A stretch of 47,828 bases of DNA from UBA2329 sp964577215 (GCA_964577215.1 CAZNYK010000014.1:1-47828); one strand, 5' to 3'. Shown: positions 1 through 8,228, counted from the first letter of the stretch. Translations and numbers: made by a program. The notes: generated from the letters alone by a model not told the origin.

Positions 1-55
1 TGGTACTTTCATTTTTTCCTTTTTTACCTCGCCGGCGACTGAAGTCGCCGGTACT
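1..55. repeat. 55-bp direct repeat, left copy
   Basis: Bases 1-55 are identical to 1068-1122; position 56 differs (T against G at 1123). The repeat contains a pyrimidine-rich stretch followed by one REP palindrome (32-51). Because the identity starts at the first base of the window and is exactly 55 bp long, it may mark a contig end at a repeated assembly k-mer rather than a biological boundary. Alternatively it is a true direct repeat bracketing the RAYT gene. Confidence 0.9.
32..51 (+). repeat. REP palindrome unit 1 (GA-centre orientation)
   Basis: The unit CCGGCGACTGAAGTCGCCGG forms a 9-bp stem (CCGGCGACT/AGTCGCCGG) around a 2-nt centre. It is preceded by CTCG and followed by TAC. It lies upstream of the RAYT gene and is the only unit seen on that side. 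Repetitive extragenic palindromes of this kind are typical substrates or by-products of RAYT transposases. Confidence 0.9.
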
Positions 56-226
56 TACGGGTTTTTCTGTAAATATTTTGTGATTTTTTTATTGAAAGAA
101 GGCAACTATATATTGCAAGAACGAAAAAATTTTATATTTTTGCTCTTCGGAATTCTTATTTTAAGATTAAAGAATGGAATCCGGAACTTGATCCCCAATA
201 TAATTGATACCCAAACCCCCGGTTTT

Positions 227-913
227 ATGAAAATCATTTATAGAAACCGCCTTCCTCACATAGCTCCAGTAGGCGCGACTTTTTTTGTTACATTTGGCCA
301 ATACGACTCCTTGCCCAGGCACGTGGTAGAAGAGCTGAGGGCCGAATTGGAAAACGCCATCCGGCAGATCGAAAAACAGAATCCTCCTAATAAAGATATT
401 CTCATTGACAGAACCAAGAAACGGATATTCGGCAAACGGGAAGAACTCCTGGATCATTCTCCCCAAGGTTCTTGCCACCTGAAAAAGCCGGAAGTAGCCC
501 GGATTTTGAAGGACAAGATTTATGAGTACCACGGCAATCTCATTGAAGTACATGCCCTATGCATCATGCCCAACCATGTGCATATGTTGTTCTCCACGGA
601 GGTGCAACTTCGGAATGCATCCGGAAACCGGCTTGAGAAAGTACCTGCCGGTTATGTGCAACTAAGCAAGATAATGCAATTGATCAAGGGCGGCTCTTCC
701 CGCAATATCAATACATTCCTTGGCACAGCTGATACTTTCTGGGCAAAGGATAGCTACGACCGTTATGTGCGCACGGACAAAGAGTGGTTGAGAATTATGC
801 ATTACATCCTGCGGAATCCGGTGAAGGCAAAATTGGTTTCCCATTGGGAAGATTGGCCCTTTACGTTTTTAGAGCCGGCGGCGCTCGAAATTTATCGGGG
901 TGCATATGGCTGA
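227..913 (+). CDS. REP-associated tyrosine transposase (RAYT), Y1 transposase IS200-like fold
   Basis: This is a single-strand HUH-type transposase of 228 aa, the domesticated IS200/IS605 relative linked to REP sequences. Visible hallmarks are the metal-binding HUH motif in MPNHVHML (H117 and H119), a candidate catalytic tyrosine Y177 in KDSYDR, and the conserved YILRNPVKAKL tail. I chose the ATG at 227 because the family starts just before a segment like IAPVGATFFVTF, and the 49 codons upstream are AT-rich and non-family-like. REP palindromes flank it (one upstream, five downstream), which is the diagnostic context. The usual RAYT role is REP mobilisation or maintenance. No IS ends, accessory tnpB or cargo are seen, so this is a solitary RAYT and not a complete IS200/IS605. 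Confidence 0.9.
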   Translation: MKIIYRNRLPHIAPVGATFFVTFGQYDSLPRHVVEELRAELENAIRQIEKQNPPNKDILIDRTKKRIFGKREELLDHSPQGSCHLKKPEVARILKDKIYEYHGNLIEVHALCIMPNHVHMLFSTEVQLRNASGNRLEKVPAGYVQLSKIMQLIKGGSSRNINTFLGTADTFWAKDSYDRYVRTDKEWLRIMHYILRNPVKAKLVSHWEDWPFTFLEPAALEIYRGAYG

Positions 914-936
914 GCGGGCTTGCAGTACTTGTAGTA

Positions 937-1056
937 CCGGCGACTTCAGTCGCCGGCATGGATAGCAGTACCGGCGACTTCAGTCGCCGGCATGGCCCGG
1001 CGACTGAAGTCGCCGGTACTGCCTGCATGGCATGGCCCGGCGACTGAAGTCGCCGG
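937..1056. repeat. REP/REPIN-like array of four palindromes
   Basis: Four 20-nt units lie at 937-956, 971-990 (TC-centre orientation), 997-1016 and 1037-1056 (GA-centre orientation). Units 2 and 3 face each other across only six bases (CATGGC), the layout of a REPIN (two inverted REPs). All stems are intact with no mismatch. Flanking bases are also conserved: CATG/CATGG on one side and GTAC on the other. They sit between the RAYT stop and the 3' end of rlmH, so they could also act as mRNA-stabilising or terminating hairpins for both genes. Confidence 0.9.
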
Positions 1057-1067
1057 TACGCCGTTGC

Positions 1068-1122
1068 TGGTACTTTCATTTTTTCCTTTTTTACCTCGCC
1101 GGCGACTGAAGTCGCCGGTACT
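1068..1122. repeat. 55-bp direct repeat, right copy, with sixth REP unit (1099-1118)
   Basis: This is identical to bases 1-55, including the polypyrimidine tract and the REP palindrome at 1099-1118. The palindrome ends about 9 bp from the rlmH stop codon, so its hairpin would sit in the 3' end of the rlmH transcript. Together with the left copy it brackets a roughly 1-kb unit holding the RAYT gene and the REP array. Confidence 0.88.
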
Positions 1123-1127
1123 GTACT

Positions 1128-1601
1128 TCAGGGGTTGTGATACGGCTCATTGCGCAGGATGGTCATAGCGCGATAGAGTTGCTCCAGAAAAAACAAGCGC
1201 ACCATCTGGTGGGAGAAGGTCATGGGGGATAAGGCTACCCGGTCGTCGGCGCGCTGATACACTTCCTCGGAAAATCCGTAGGCGCCGCCGATGAGAAAAA
1301 TGAGCCGGCGTTGCGACTGTTGCAGTTTTTTGTCCATCCAGGCGGAAAATGCCACCGAATCCATGGAACGGCCCCGCTCGTCCAACAAGATCAGCATATC
1401 TTCGGGTTTGACCTTGGTCAGAATGCTTACGCCTTCTTTGGCTTTAATTTGCTCCGGCGACAGGTTGCCGGCGGCCTTGATGTCGGGTATTACGCACCAC
1501 TGAAAAGGCAGGTAATGCCTCAGCCGTTTTTCATAGATCGCCATGCCCTCCTCGATGTAGCGTTCGTTGGTTTTGCCGATGGCCCAGAGTTCTGCTTTCA
1601 T
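1128..1601 (-). CDS. rlmH: 23S rRNA (pseudouridine1915-N3)-methyltransferase RlmH
   Basis: RlmH is a SPOUT-class, SAM-dependent enzyme that methylates pseudouridine 1915 in helix 69 of 23S rRNA on the assembled 70S ribosome. The 157-aa product has the family length. It shows the knot glycine motif LIGGAYGF and the strongly conserved C-terminal block SHQMVRLFFLEQLYRA ending in NEPYH. An ATG five codons upstream (1616) exists, but MKAELWAIGK at 1601 matches the family N-terminus (MKIKLLAVGK-like). It lies 11 nt downstream of the SWIM gene, so the two probably share a transcript. A REP hairpin sits just past its stop. Confidence 0.95.
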   Translation of the reverse strand: MKAELWAIGKTNERYIEEGMAIYEKRLRHYLPFQWCVIPDIKAAGNLSPEQIKAKEGVSILTKVKPEDMLILLDERGRSMDSVAFSAWMDKKLQQSQRRLIFLIGGAYGFSEEVYQRADDRVALSPMTFSHQMVRLFFLEQLYRAMTILRNEPYHNP

Positions 1602-1612
1602 AGCGGTCAGGT

Positions 1613-3307
1613 TCAAAATTCTTGTAACTCCTCGCGAAGCGTATGGCGTTCGGGGTATTCGGCGCGGATCATTTCCACCAGCGCATCGGCAATGGCCCCG
1701 GCCCCGGTGCGGTACAACTGCTCCACGATCTCCCTGACGCGCTGCGAAGGTTTTGGGCCTACGTGTCCGCGCAGGTATTGGTCCAACAGGCGGTGGTAAA
1801 GCTGGAGTACCTCCGTTTTCATCTCCGGGAGCAAGGCCGTGCCGAACTCCGCGAGCAGGTCTAAAGAGCCGGCATCCTGCAAGTAGGCGAGCAGCTCGCC
1901 TTTCCGGTTTTCCTCGGCCAGGACGGCGGCGATGACCCTGCGTTTTTGCTGGGAAAAAGGCAGCCGGCGCAGCCGGGTCAATATCTCGTCAGTGTGCTCT
2001 TGCCAATTTTCCGCTATCGCAGCTTTTAGTGTGCGATAATACCCGGTGTCCAGGGTTTTGAAGAAACGGCTCCGGGCAAGGGAGGCAATCTTGCCGGCGG
2101 CGTTTTCCCGGATGGCTTTTTGGAGGAGAAGTTCTTCCAACTCGCCTGCCGCAGCAGGCGGCAATGACAGTTTCAAGCCTGCTTCGGCCAGCATGGCCAT
2201 ACGATTCCAGTCGGACTTTCCGGCGGCGTGGCGCACAGCAAAGAGGAGGACTTCCGGGGCCGACAGGTACTCCGCCACCAGGTTGACGGCCTCCATGTCC
2301 TTTCCGCTTTCCTCCAGGAGTTGAAGCTGGAGGAGCACAAGCGCAGTAGGATCGCGCCCTTCGGAGATATACCGGCCCAATTGGGCGGCGATAAGCAGGC
2401 GCAGTTGCCCTGCTTTGGCTTCGGAGTCGCTGAGCGATCGGAGGAAGCTGAAGAAGTGCCGGTCGATGCCGTTGCTGCGGTAGATCAATTTTTGGCTTTC
2501 CTCCGCAGCGTAGGTCCATAGCGAGTCCAGCAAAGCCGGAGGCGCGTTGCGCTCCGGCAATTCCGAAAGTATGAGGAAAGCCCCGGCGACGGCCTCGCGC
2601 AATTCCTGTTGCGCTTCGCCGGCCCTGCGCAACAAAGGAGTGATCTTCTCAATAATGCTCTGGGCCATGTCGGCCGCATCGGTGAAGTGTTGCAAGGCCA
2701 TGGCCTGCTTCATGTGGGTCTGCATTTCGCCGGCCACGCCAAGGATGCTCCGGATGCCGCGCTTGCTGATGGAGCGGTCGGCCTTGCGGGCGGCGTTGAT
2801 GGCCCCGTCGAGCAGTTCGAGGAATTTGCCTTTGTTGTCGGGTGTGGGCACGTCCGGAGCGAACCTCGTTTTGAGGGCAATGGCGAAGCTGCGGTTGGTT
2901 TTGGCGTACTGGCGCACGAAATCGGCAATTGCTTCGGGGCTGATATTTTCGAGGATCAGGCCCGTGCTGAGGCTTGTCTTAGGCCTTTTGTTCCGCGACG
3001 GAGCGCGTTCGGTCTTTTTCTGTTTTTCGCTTATGTGACGGCGCAAAGCAAGCAGGCCGGCGGCGATGTGGGCGCATTCCCCCGCCTTGCGAAAGGCTGC
3101 GCAGTCGCAGGTGCTTTGCAGTACTTTGGAGGGGCTGATGCGCAACTCCACCTCGTACCTGCCCGCTTCATCTTCCACTTCCAAGAGCCAGAGATGCCGC
3201 TCCAGTTCCAGCAGCGCGTTTACCTTGCCTTCTTCCAATAGCTGTTCACCGCGGAGGAGGCAGTCCTCATCGAGATGAAGTTCGATATCTGCAAGAGGAA
3301 AGTTCAT
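1613..3307 (-). CDS. SWIM zinc finger domain protein of unknown function
   Basis: The 564-aa product carries a SWIM-type zinc finger near the N-terminus: C67-x-C69-x8-C78-x-H80 within STCDCAAFRKAGECAHIAAG. SWIM fingers bind DNA or protein and occur in SNF2 helicases, MuDR-type proteins and stand-alone bacterial proteins. The remaining roughly 450 residues are leucine- and alanine-rich helices resembling TPR- or HEAT-like repeats, with no catalytic motif I recognise. The longest reading frame begins at a TTG (3319); I prefer the ATG at 3307. It is followed after 11 nt by rlmH, so co-transcription is likely. Function is unknown; a SNF2 partner is not present in this window. Confidence 0.8.
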   Translation of the reverse strand: MNFPLADIELHLDEDCLLRGEQLLEEGKVNALLELERHLWLLEVEDEAGRYEVELRISPSKVLQSTCDCAAFRKAGECAHIAAGLLALRRHISEKQKKTERAPSRNKRPKTSLSTGLILENISPEAIADFVRQYAKTNRSFAIALKTRFAPDVPTPDNKGKFLELLDGAINAARKADRSISKRGIRSILGVAGEMQTHMKQAMALQHFTDAADMAQSIIEKITPLLRRAGEAQQELREAVAGAFLILSELPERNAPPALLDSLWTYAAEESQKLIYRSNGIDRHFFSFLRSLSDSEAKAGQLRLLIAAQLGRYISEGRDPTALVLLQLQLLEESGKDMEAVNLVAEYLSAPEVLLFAVRHAAGKSDWNRMAMLAEAGLKLSLPPAAAGELEELLLQKAIRENAAGKIASLARSRFFKTLDTGYYRTLKAAIAENWQEHTDEILTRLRRLPFSQQKRRVIAAVLAEENRKGELLAYLQDAGSLDLLAEFGTALLPEMKTEVLQLYHRLLDQYLRGHVGPKPSQRVREIVEQLYRTGAGAIADALVEMIRAEYPERHTLREELQEF

Positions 3308-3386
3308 AACCCAAGACAAACATTCGAGGCTGGTAAATCGTTCTGGCTATCCGCAATTCGCGTTATATTAGCCGAAAATTTGCGAC

Positions 3387-5225
3387 ATGAAAACCAAATT
3401 TATGCTCCTCGGGGCCGCAGCGGCCCTCTCTCTGCAGCTTCAGGCCCAATCTACTCAAAAGCCGCTCCTGCACGGTCGCCACTGGATGGCCATCACGGGC
3501 AAACCCTTAGCGGCCACGGCTGGCGCTATGGTCTTCCAGCAGGGCGGCAACGCCGTTGACGCCGCTTGCGCCATGCTTGCCGCCACCTGCACCATGTGGG
3601 ACGTGTTGAGTTGGGGTGGAGAAACGCAGGTGCTTATTTACAACCCCAAGGCCAATAAGGTCATTGCCATAAACGCGCTCGGCGTGGCCCCCACAGGCGC
3701 AACCCCCGCGTTTTTTAAAGACAAGGGCATGAAATATCCGCCCGAACATGGCCCCTTATCTGCCGTAACGCCCGGCACCCCCGGCGGCCTCGTCACCATG
3801 CTGGCAGAATACGGCACCATGAGCTTGGAGCAAGTACTTGCTCCGGCCATGCAACTCGCGGAAGGTTATCCCATTGAAGCGCAAACGGCCAATGCCATTG
3901 AGCGCGGCAAAGACAAGATCAAGGAATGGCCATACTCCAAAGCGGTCTTCCTGCCGCACCTGGGCCAGGAGCGCGAGGCGCCCCATCCCGGGGAGATATT
4001 CCGGCAAACCGACCTGTTGGAGACGCTGAAAAAAATGGTGGATGCCGAACGCCAGGCCCTCAAGGCCCGCAAATCGCGCAAGGAAGCCATATATGCGGCG
4101 TATGACCGCTTTTACAAAGGCGACATTGCCCGCGAATTCGTGCGCGGCTGCCAGGAACAAGGCGGGCTCATCACTATGGAAGACCTCGCCAACTGGAAGG
4201 TGTACCAGGAAGAACCCGTAATGACCTCCTACAAGGGTATCGACGTGTATAAGCTCAACACCTGGGTTCAAGGGCCCGCAATGTTGCAAGCGCTTAACAT
4301 GCTGGAAAACTTTGACTTGAAAGGTATGGGCTATAATTCCACTTCATACATCCACACCCTCTACCAGGTGATGAATCTCGCTTTTGCCGACCGCGATTTT
4401 TATTACGGCGACCCCTACTTTCCACCCGCCGAGCCGGTCCGGGGCCTGCTCTCGAAAGAATACGCCAAAGCGCGTGTACAAGGTATCAACCCGGAGAAAA
4501 ACGACGCCGGCGCCGCTCCCGGCGATCCATATCCTTTCCAGGGAGAGAGCAATCCCTACCTTGATTTGCTAAAAAACTGGAATGCCGCGCCTGATTCCTC
4601 ATCCACAGGATTCATCGACGAGGCATTCCGGGAGTCTTTTCTCATGGGCACTACCACAGTAATGAGCGCCGATAAAGAAGGCTGGATCGTTTCGGCCACG
4701 CCGAGCGGCGGCTGGATACCCGCCGTCATTGCCGGCCGCACGGGCGTAGGCATGAGCCAGCGCTTGCAGAGTTTTGTACTCGATCCCAAAGAGAACCCGT
4801 TCAACGTGCTGGAGCCCGGCAAGCGCCCGCGCGCCACGCTCACGCCCAGCCTAGCCCTCAAAGACGGCAAGCCTTTCCTGGCTTTTGCAGTGCAGGGCGG
4901 CGATACGCAGGACCAAAACCTGCTTCAATTTTTCCTCAATATGGTGGAATTCGGCATGAACGTGCAGGAGGCCTGCGAAGCGCCCAATATCAACAGCTAC
5001 CAGATGCGCAATTCGTTCGGCAAGCACGAAAGCCTTCCCGGCAGGCTCACCCTTTCGGAAGAAATACCGGACTGGACGCGCCGCGATCTGATCAAAATGG
5101 GGTATAGACTCGATTTCCAGCGCCGGACTTCCGGTCCGATCAATGCCATATTTTTCGATTGGGCCAACGGCGCTTTCCAGGGAGGCTCCAGCAACCACGG
5201 GGAGGATTACGGCATCGGCTGGTAA
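3387..5225 (+). CDS. Exported gamma-glutamyltransferase-like Ntn-hydrolase
   Basis: This is a gamma-glutamyltranspeptidase/acylase superfamily enzyme of 612 aa. Family members are made as proenzymes that cleave themselves before a threonine that becomes the N-terminal nucleophile of the small subunit. Residues 1-21 form a signal peptide ending AQA-Q, so it acts in the periplasm or outside. Family blocks are GGNAVDAACAML (53-64), AVTPGTPGGL (126-135) and the processing site MGTTTVMSADKEG, with T422 the expected nucleophile. The usual TTH-x-S-V-x-D is here TTT-V-M-S-A-D, so the histidine is replaced. This fits a divergent GGT or amidohydrolase-like subgroup more than a classical glutathione enzyme. 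Its 3' end overlaps that of the convergent TonB receptor by 19 bp. Confidence 0.87.
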   Translation: MKTKFMLLGAAAALSLQLQAQSTQKPLLHGRHWMAITGKPLAATAGAMVFQQGGNAVDAACAMLAATCTMWDVLSWGGETQVLIYNPKANKVIAINALGVAPTGATPAFFKDKGMKYPPEHGPLSAVTPGTPGGLVTMLAEYGTMSLEQVLAPAMQLAEGYPIEAQTANAIERGKDKIKEWPYSKAVFLPHLGQEREAPHPGEIFRQTDLLETLKKMVDAERQALKARKSRKEAIYAAYDRFYKGDIAREFVRGCQEQGGLITMEDLANWKVYQEEPVMTSYKGIDVYKLNTWVQGPAMLQALNMLENFDLKGMGYNSTSYIHTLYQVMNLAFADRDFYYGDPYFPPAEPVRGLLSKEYAKARVQGINPEKNDAGAAPGDPYPFQGESNPYLDLLKNWNAAPDSSSTGFIDEAFRESFLMGTTTVMSADKEGWIVSATPSGGWIPAVIAGRTGVGMSQRLQSFVLDPKENPFNVLEPGKRPRATLTPSLALKDGKPFLAFAVQGGDTQDQNLLQFFLNMVEFGMNVQEACEAPNINSYQMRNSFGKHESLPGRLTLSEEIPDWTRRDLIKMGYRLDFQRRTSGPINAIFFDWANGAFQGGSSNHGEDYGIGW

Positions 5226-7336
5226 GCAGAGCTGATGGTCAGCCCAAGGGAAAGACTGCGCCCGGCGCCGGCCTCGAAGTATCTTCCGGCCGCTGCGTTG
5301 ATGCGTATGTTGTTGAATACGCGCGCCTTGCCGAGATTGTCGAGTCCAAGGAAAAATTCCATACCTGCCTTGCCTATGGCGCCCCGCCGGCCTATGCGCA
5401 TAGAGTAAACCTGGGCAGGGGAGATGCGCACCGCGTTGGCGTTGTCGGCGTAAAAGCTCCCGGTGAAGCGGCCTGAGAATTGGGCCAGCAGCCCGCTGCG
5501 ATGGGTATAGCGGGCGCTGAGTTGGCCCAGGCTCCGGGGCAGGCCGGGCAGGGCTTTGCCGGAAAGGTCCTGTGCGCCGCTTTGAAACGCCTCGAATTTG
5601 AAATCTGAATAAGTGTAGTTTCCCCATAACTCCAGGCCTCTTGCCGGCGCAAAGCTCAGCGCGGTTTCCAGGCCGCGGCGCAGGGTGCTGCCCGCGTTGC
5701 GAAAAAAAGTACGCCCGGGTTGGTCAGGGAGTTCGTAAGGGCTTAGCTCGTCGCGGGTATGTGCCCGGAATACGGTGATCTCCCAAAACAGCCGGCCCCG
5801 GCCCCGGCCCCGCAAGCCGGCCTCCATGGAAAAAGTGATCTGCGGGCCGACAGCTGCCGCGAACCCGCCTGCGCCGGAGGGGTTGTTGGACAACTCGATC
5901 AGCGTGGGAGTTTCAAAGTTGGTTCCGGCATTGGCGTAGGCGTTCAGCCTTGGGCCGAATTGATATACTGCGCCTGACCATGGACTAAGGCGCCGGAAAT
6001 CGCGCCGGCCCGATTGGTCCCCATCGGAGAGAAAGCGATCCCGCACGCTCAGGGAAACCATATCGGCGCGTGCGCCGCCCGAGAATGTGAGGCGGTAGGC
6101 AGGTTGCCAATGCCCGGCGGCAAAAAGCCCGATGCTGCCGAATAGCTCATCCTGGCGGAGGGAAATGGGTCCGCGTTCGCCGTTTTCGTTGTTGTAGCGC
6201 TGCCGGTCGTCGGATTGACGGTCGGCTTCCATCCCCGCGGTGTAACGAAAGCGGGCTTGCCCGTCCGGGGTTTTGACCCGGCTTTCCCCTTCATATTGCA
6301 GCAGGCCGCCGCCTGCCATCCTTTGGAACGCCACCTGTCCTCCTGCCCGGAAAGGGAGGCGGTTCTCGAAATCCCGGAGCACATACCAAGTCCTGAATTT
6401 TAGGACGTTGTGATGTGACAGGCGTTTATTTGCTATAAGGGCAATACGGCCTTGCCGGAGCGATTCGCCGGCCTTGAACTGGATGTTGGAGGGATGGGCG
6501 GCGCGGCGGTCCATGCTGTCCTGCGCAGCGCTGAGACCGCCCGGATCATCGCCTTGCGGGCTATAGGTAAAATTGGCCGATACGCTGAGATGGAAGCTGG
6601 AATCCCGGCCCGGATTGAGTTGGAATTTGGCGTTTGCCATGGTGGCGCTCATCGCGGCATGGCGGCGGAAGCCTTCTATTGCTACGTGAGTGATGCCTGC
6701 GGAAAGAGCGCTTTTTTCGCCCTTGTAATCGCCTTTGGCCTTCAATTGTTTGAAGCCGAAAGAGCCGGTGGCGGCTCTTGCTTCGATACCCGTGGCCCTG
6801 ATATCGCCGGTGCTCAGGCTGAGGACGCCGCCGGATGCATTGCCGTAGAGGCCTGCGGAAGGGCCGCGAAGTACTTCGATGCGTTCGAGCATTGCAGGGT
6901 CGATGTTGTCCACCTGTGCCTGCCCGTCGGGCGAGGATTCGGGGATGCCGTCTAAGAGGATTTTCACTCCCCGGATGCCGAAACCAGCCCTGGCCCCGAA
7001 TCCGCGGATGGACACGCGCAAGTCCTGTGCGAAGTTGGCGTCATTCATTACAAACACGCCCGGGACGAAAGGCAGGCTTTCCGCCAAACTGAGCAGGGGC
7101 TGTGCGACCCCGACGCGCGATGCATCGATAACGGAAACGGAGAAGGGCTCCCGGTCGGAACGGGAAGATGTACGGGTGGCCGTAATTTCTACCGCCGGGA
7201 GGGTGTCCATACGGATGGTATCGGCAGGCGGCTGCGCGGCGGCTGCGAGCGGGAGCAAATAGAGCGGCAAGGCAGTAAGCAAAGGTCGGGCAAGCACAAT
7301 GACGATTTTGGAATCCGCAAAGAAACATAAAACCAT
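5207..7336 (-). CDS. TonB-dependent outer membrane receptor
   Basis: This is an outer-membrane active transporter of 709 aa. After a signal peptide (about residues 1-35, ending PLAAAAQ) comes a TonB-box-like segment (DTLPAVEITATR). A plug domain follows, with the family blocks VSIRGFGARAGFGIRGVKILLDG (residues split by family motifs RGFGAR and LLDGIP) and IEVLRGPSAGLYGNASGG, and then a roughly 500-residue beta-barrel. It lacks the N-terminal carboxypeptidase-regulatory-like domain and the SusD partner of polysaccharide systems, so a siderophore, metal or small-cofactor substrate is more likely. I use the ATG at 7336; the ATG at 7396 would leave only 3 nt to the divergent yebC start and gives a poor signal peptide. 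The last four residues lie beyond the usual aromatic barrel end and come from the overlap with the convergent gene. Confidence 0.88.
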   Translation of the reverse strand: MVLCFFADSKIVIVLARPLLTALPLYLLPLAAAAQPPADTIRMDTLPAVEITATRTSSRSDREPFSVSVIDASRVGVAQPLLSLAESLPFVPGVFVMNDANFAQDLRVSIRGFGARAGFGIRGVKILLDGIPESSPDGQAQVDNIDPAMLERIEVLRGPSAGLYGNASGGVLSLSTGDIRATGIEARAATGSFGFKQLKAKGDYKGEKSALSAGITHVAIEGFRRHAAMSATMANAKFQLNPGRDSSFHLSVSANFTYSPQGDDPGGLSAAQDSMDRRAAHPSNIQFKAGESLRQGRIALIANKRLSHHNVLKFRTWYVLRDFENRLPFRAGGQVAFQRMAGGGLLQYEGESRVKTPDGQARFRYTAGMEADRQSDDRQRYNNENGERGPISLRQDELFGSIGLFAAGHWQPAYRLTFSGGARADMVSLSVRDRFLSDGDQSGRRDFRRLSPWSGAVYQFGPRLNAYANAGTNFETPTLIELSNNPSGAGGFAAAVGPQITFSMEAGLRGRGRGRLFWEITVFRAHTRDELSPYELPDQPGRTFFRNAGSTLRRGLETALSFAPARGLELWGNYTYSDFKFEAFQSGAQDLSGKALPGLPRSLGQLSARYTHRSGLLAQFSGRFTGSFYADNANAVRISPAQVYSMRIGRRGAIGKAGMEFFLGLDNLGKARVFNNIRINAAAGRYFEAGAGRSLSLGLTISSAYQPMP

Positions 7337-7350
7337 TTTTCGTCGGGTAT
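7330..7350. promoter_or_regulatory. 21-bp motif shared with the SDR-fhs promoter (copy 1)
   Basis: This stretch is identical over 21 bp to 8675-8695. Here it covers the start codon of the TonB receptor gene (7334-7336) and lies 16 bp upstream of the -7 element of yebC, where a -33 element or operator half-site could be. The core is CCATTTTTCGTCGGGTAT. Confidence 0.5.
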
Positions 7351-7365
7351 AAATAACAAAAGAGC

Positions 7366-7373
7366 TACTTTTG
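7366..7373 (+). promoter_or_regulatory. Bacteroidota -7 promoter element for yebC
   Basis: TACTTTTG matches the TAnnTTTG consensus of the Bacteroidota primary sigma factor exactly. It ends 26 nt before the ATG at 7400. A perfect TTTG -33 element is not seen; TTTTTCG at 7336-7342 is in about the right place. Confidence 0.55.
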
Positions 7374-7399
7374 CGCCCTGAAAAAACAGTACACATCGC

Positions 7400-8116
7400 A
7401 TGGGACGTGCATTTGAATATCGCAAAGAACGCAAAATGAAGCGCTGGGCCGGCATGGCCAAGACTTTCACCCGCATCGGCAGGGAAATTGCCATCGCCGT
7501 TCGCGACGGTGGGCCCGATCCCAACTACAACTCGCGCCTGCGATTAGCCATACAGAATGCCAAGGCGGCGAATATGCCCAAGGCAAATGTGGAAAATGCC
7601 ATCAAGAAGGCTTCTTCCAAAGACGCAGAAAATTTCGACGAGGTCGTGTACGAAGGGTACGCACCGCACGGCATCGCCGTTTTGGTGGAAACCGCTACCA
7701 ACAACACCACCCGCACCGTGGCCAACGTGCGCCACATTTTTTCCAAGTACGGCGGATCGTTGGGCGTCTCCGGCTCGGTGGATTACATGTTCACCCGGAA
7801 GGCAGTTTTCAAGATCGGCGCTGAGGGGCTGAATTTGGAAGAACTGGAACTCGACCTCATCGACCACGGCCTCAGCGATCTCAGGGAGGAAGACGACCTC
7901 GTTGCCTTGTATTGCGATTTCACGGACTTTGGAACATTGCAAAAAGCGTTGGAAGAACGCAACCTGGAGGTGCAAAGCGCTGAACTTATCCGCATCCCGG
8001 GGCATACCAACAAACTCAGCGACGAAGAGGCCGAAGACGTCATCAAGCTCATCGAAAAGATGGAAGAGGACGACGACGTAGTCAACGTTTTCCACAACAT
8101 GGATATGTCTGAGTAG
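7400..8116 (+). CDS. yebC: YebC/PmpR family protein (TACO1-like)
   Basis: The 238-aa product belongs to the conserved YebC/PmpR/TACO1 family. It was long annotated as a transcriptional regulator; the mitochondrial homologue TACO1 is a translational activator and some YebC proteins act at the ribosome on proline-rich stalls. Visible blocks are the N-terminal RWAGMAKTFTRIGREI, the PDPNYNSRLRLAIQNAKAANMPKANVE segment of domain 1 (family motifs NSRLRLAI and ANMPK), and YEGYAPHGIAVLVE with NNTTRTVANVRHIF. The N-terminus GRAFEYRKERKMKRW is the Bacteroidota variant of the usual GHSKWANI form. It starts at 7400, shortly after a clear -7 promoter box. The acidic C-terminus (MEEDDDVVNVFHN) is typical. 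Confidence 0.93.
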   Translation: MGRAFEYRKERKMKRWAGMAKTFTRIGREIAIAVRDGGPDPNYNSRLRLAIQNAKAANMPKANVENAIKKASSKDAENFDEVVYEGYAPHGIAVLVETATNNTTRTVANVRHIFSKYGGSLGVSGSVDYMFTRKAVFKIGAEGLNLEELELDLIDHGLSDLREEDDLVALYCDFTDFGTLQKALEERNLEVQSAELIRIPGHTNKLSDEEAEDVIKLIEKMEEDDDVVNVFHNMDMSE

Positions 8117-8173
8117 GTGTACGCCTTCCTCATTAAGGCTTCCAAGGAACCGCATAAGGTCTCCGTCCTACCT

Positions 8174-8228
8174 CCCGGAGAAAAACTCCGTCCACCCCTT
8201 TAACCTTTAACCTTAACCCTTTAACCTT
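8174..8228. repeat. 55-bp repeat left of the N gap
   Basis: It is identical to 8329-8383 on the other side of the gap. It begins with a small hairpin (CGGAG-AAAAA-CTCCG) and continues with degenerate direct repeats of TTTAACC/TTAACC type (about 30 nt). It lies downstream of yebC and is non-coding. Confidence 0.9.

Noticed and set aside
914..1079. Small ORFs over the REP array
   Set aside because: Their predicted peptides are just translations of the palindromic repeats (ATEVAG-type periodic residues).
937..1118. Repeats that could suggest a CRISPR array
   Set aside because: The units are perfect palindromes in both orientations with irregular 6-40 nt spacing, and no cas genes are present. 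They fit REP elements next to a RAYT.
7337..7396. Longer start for the TonB receptor at 7396
   Set aside because: It would leave 3 nt to the divergent yebC start and gives an N-terminus without a plausible signal peptide.
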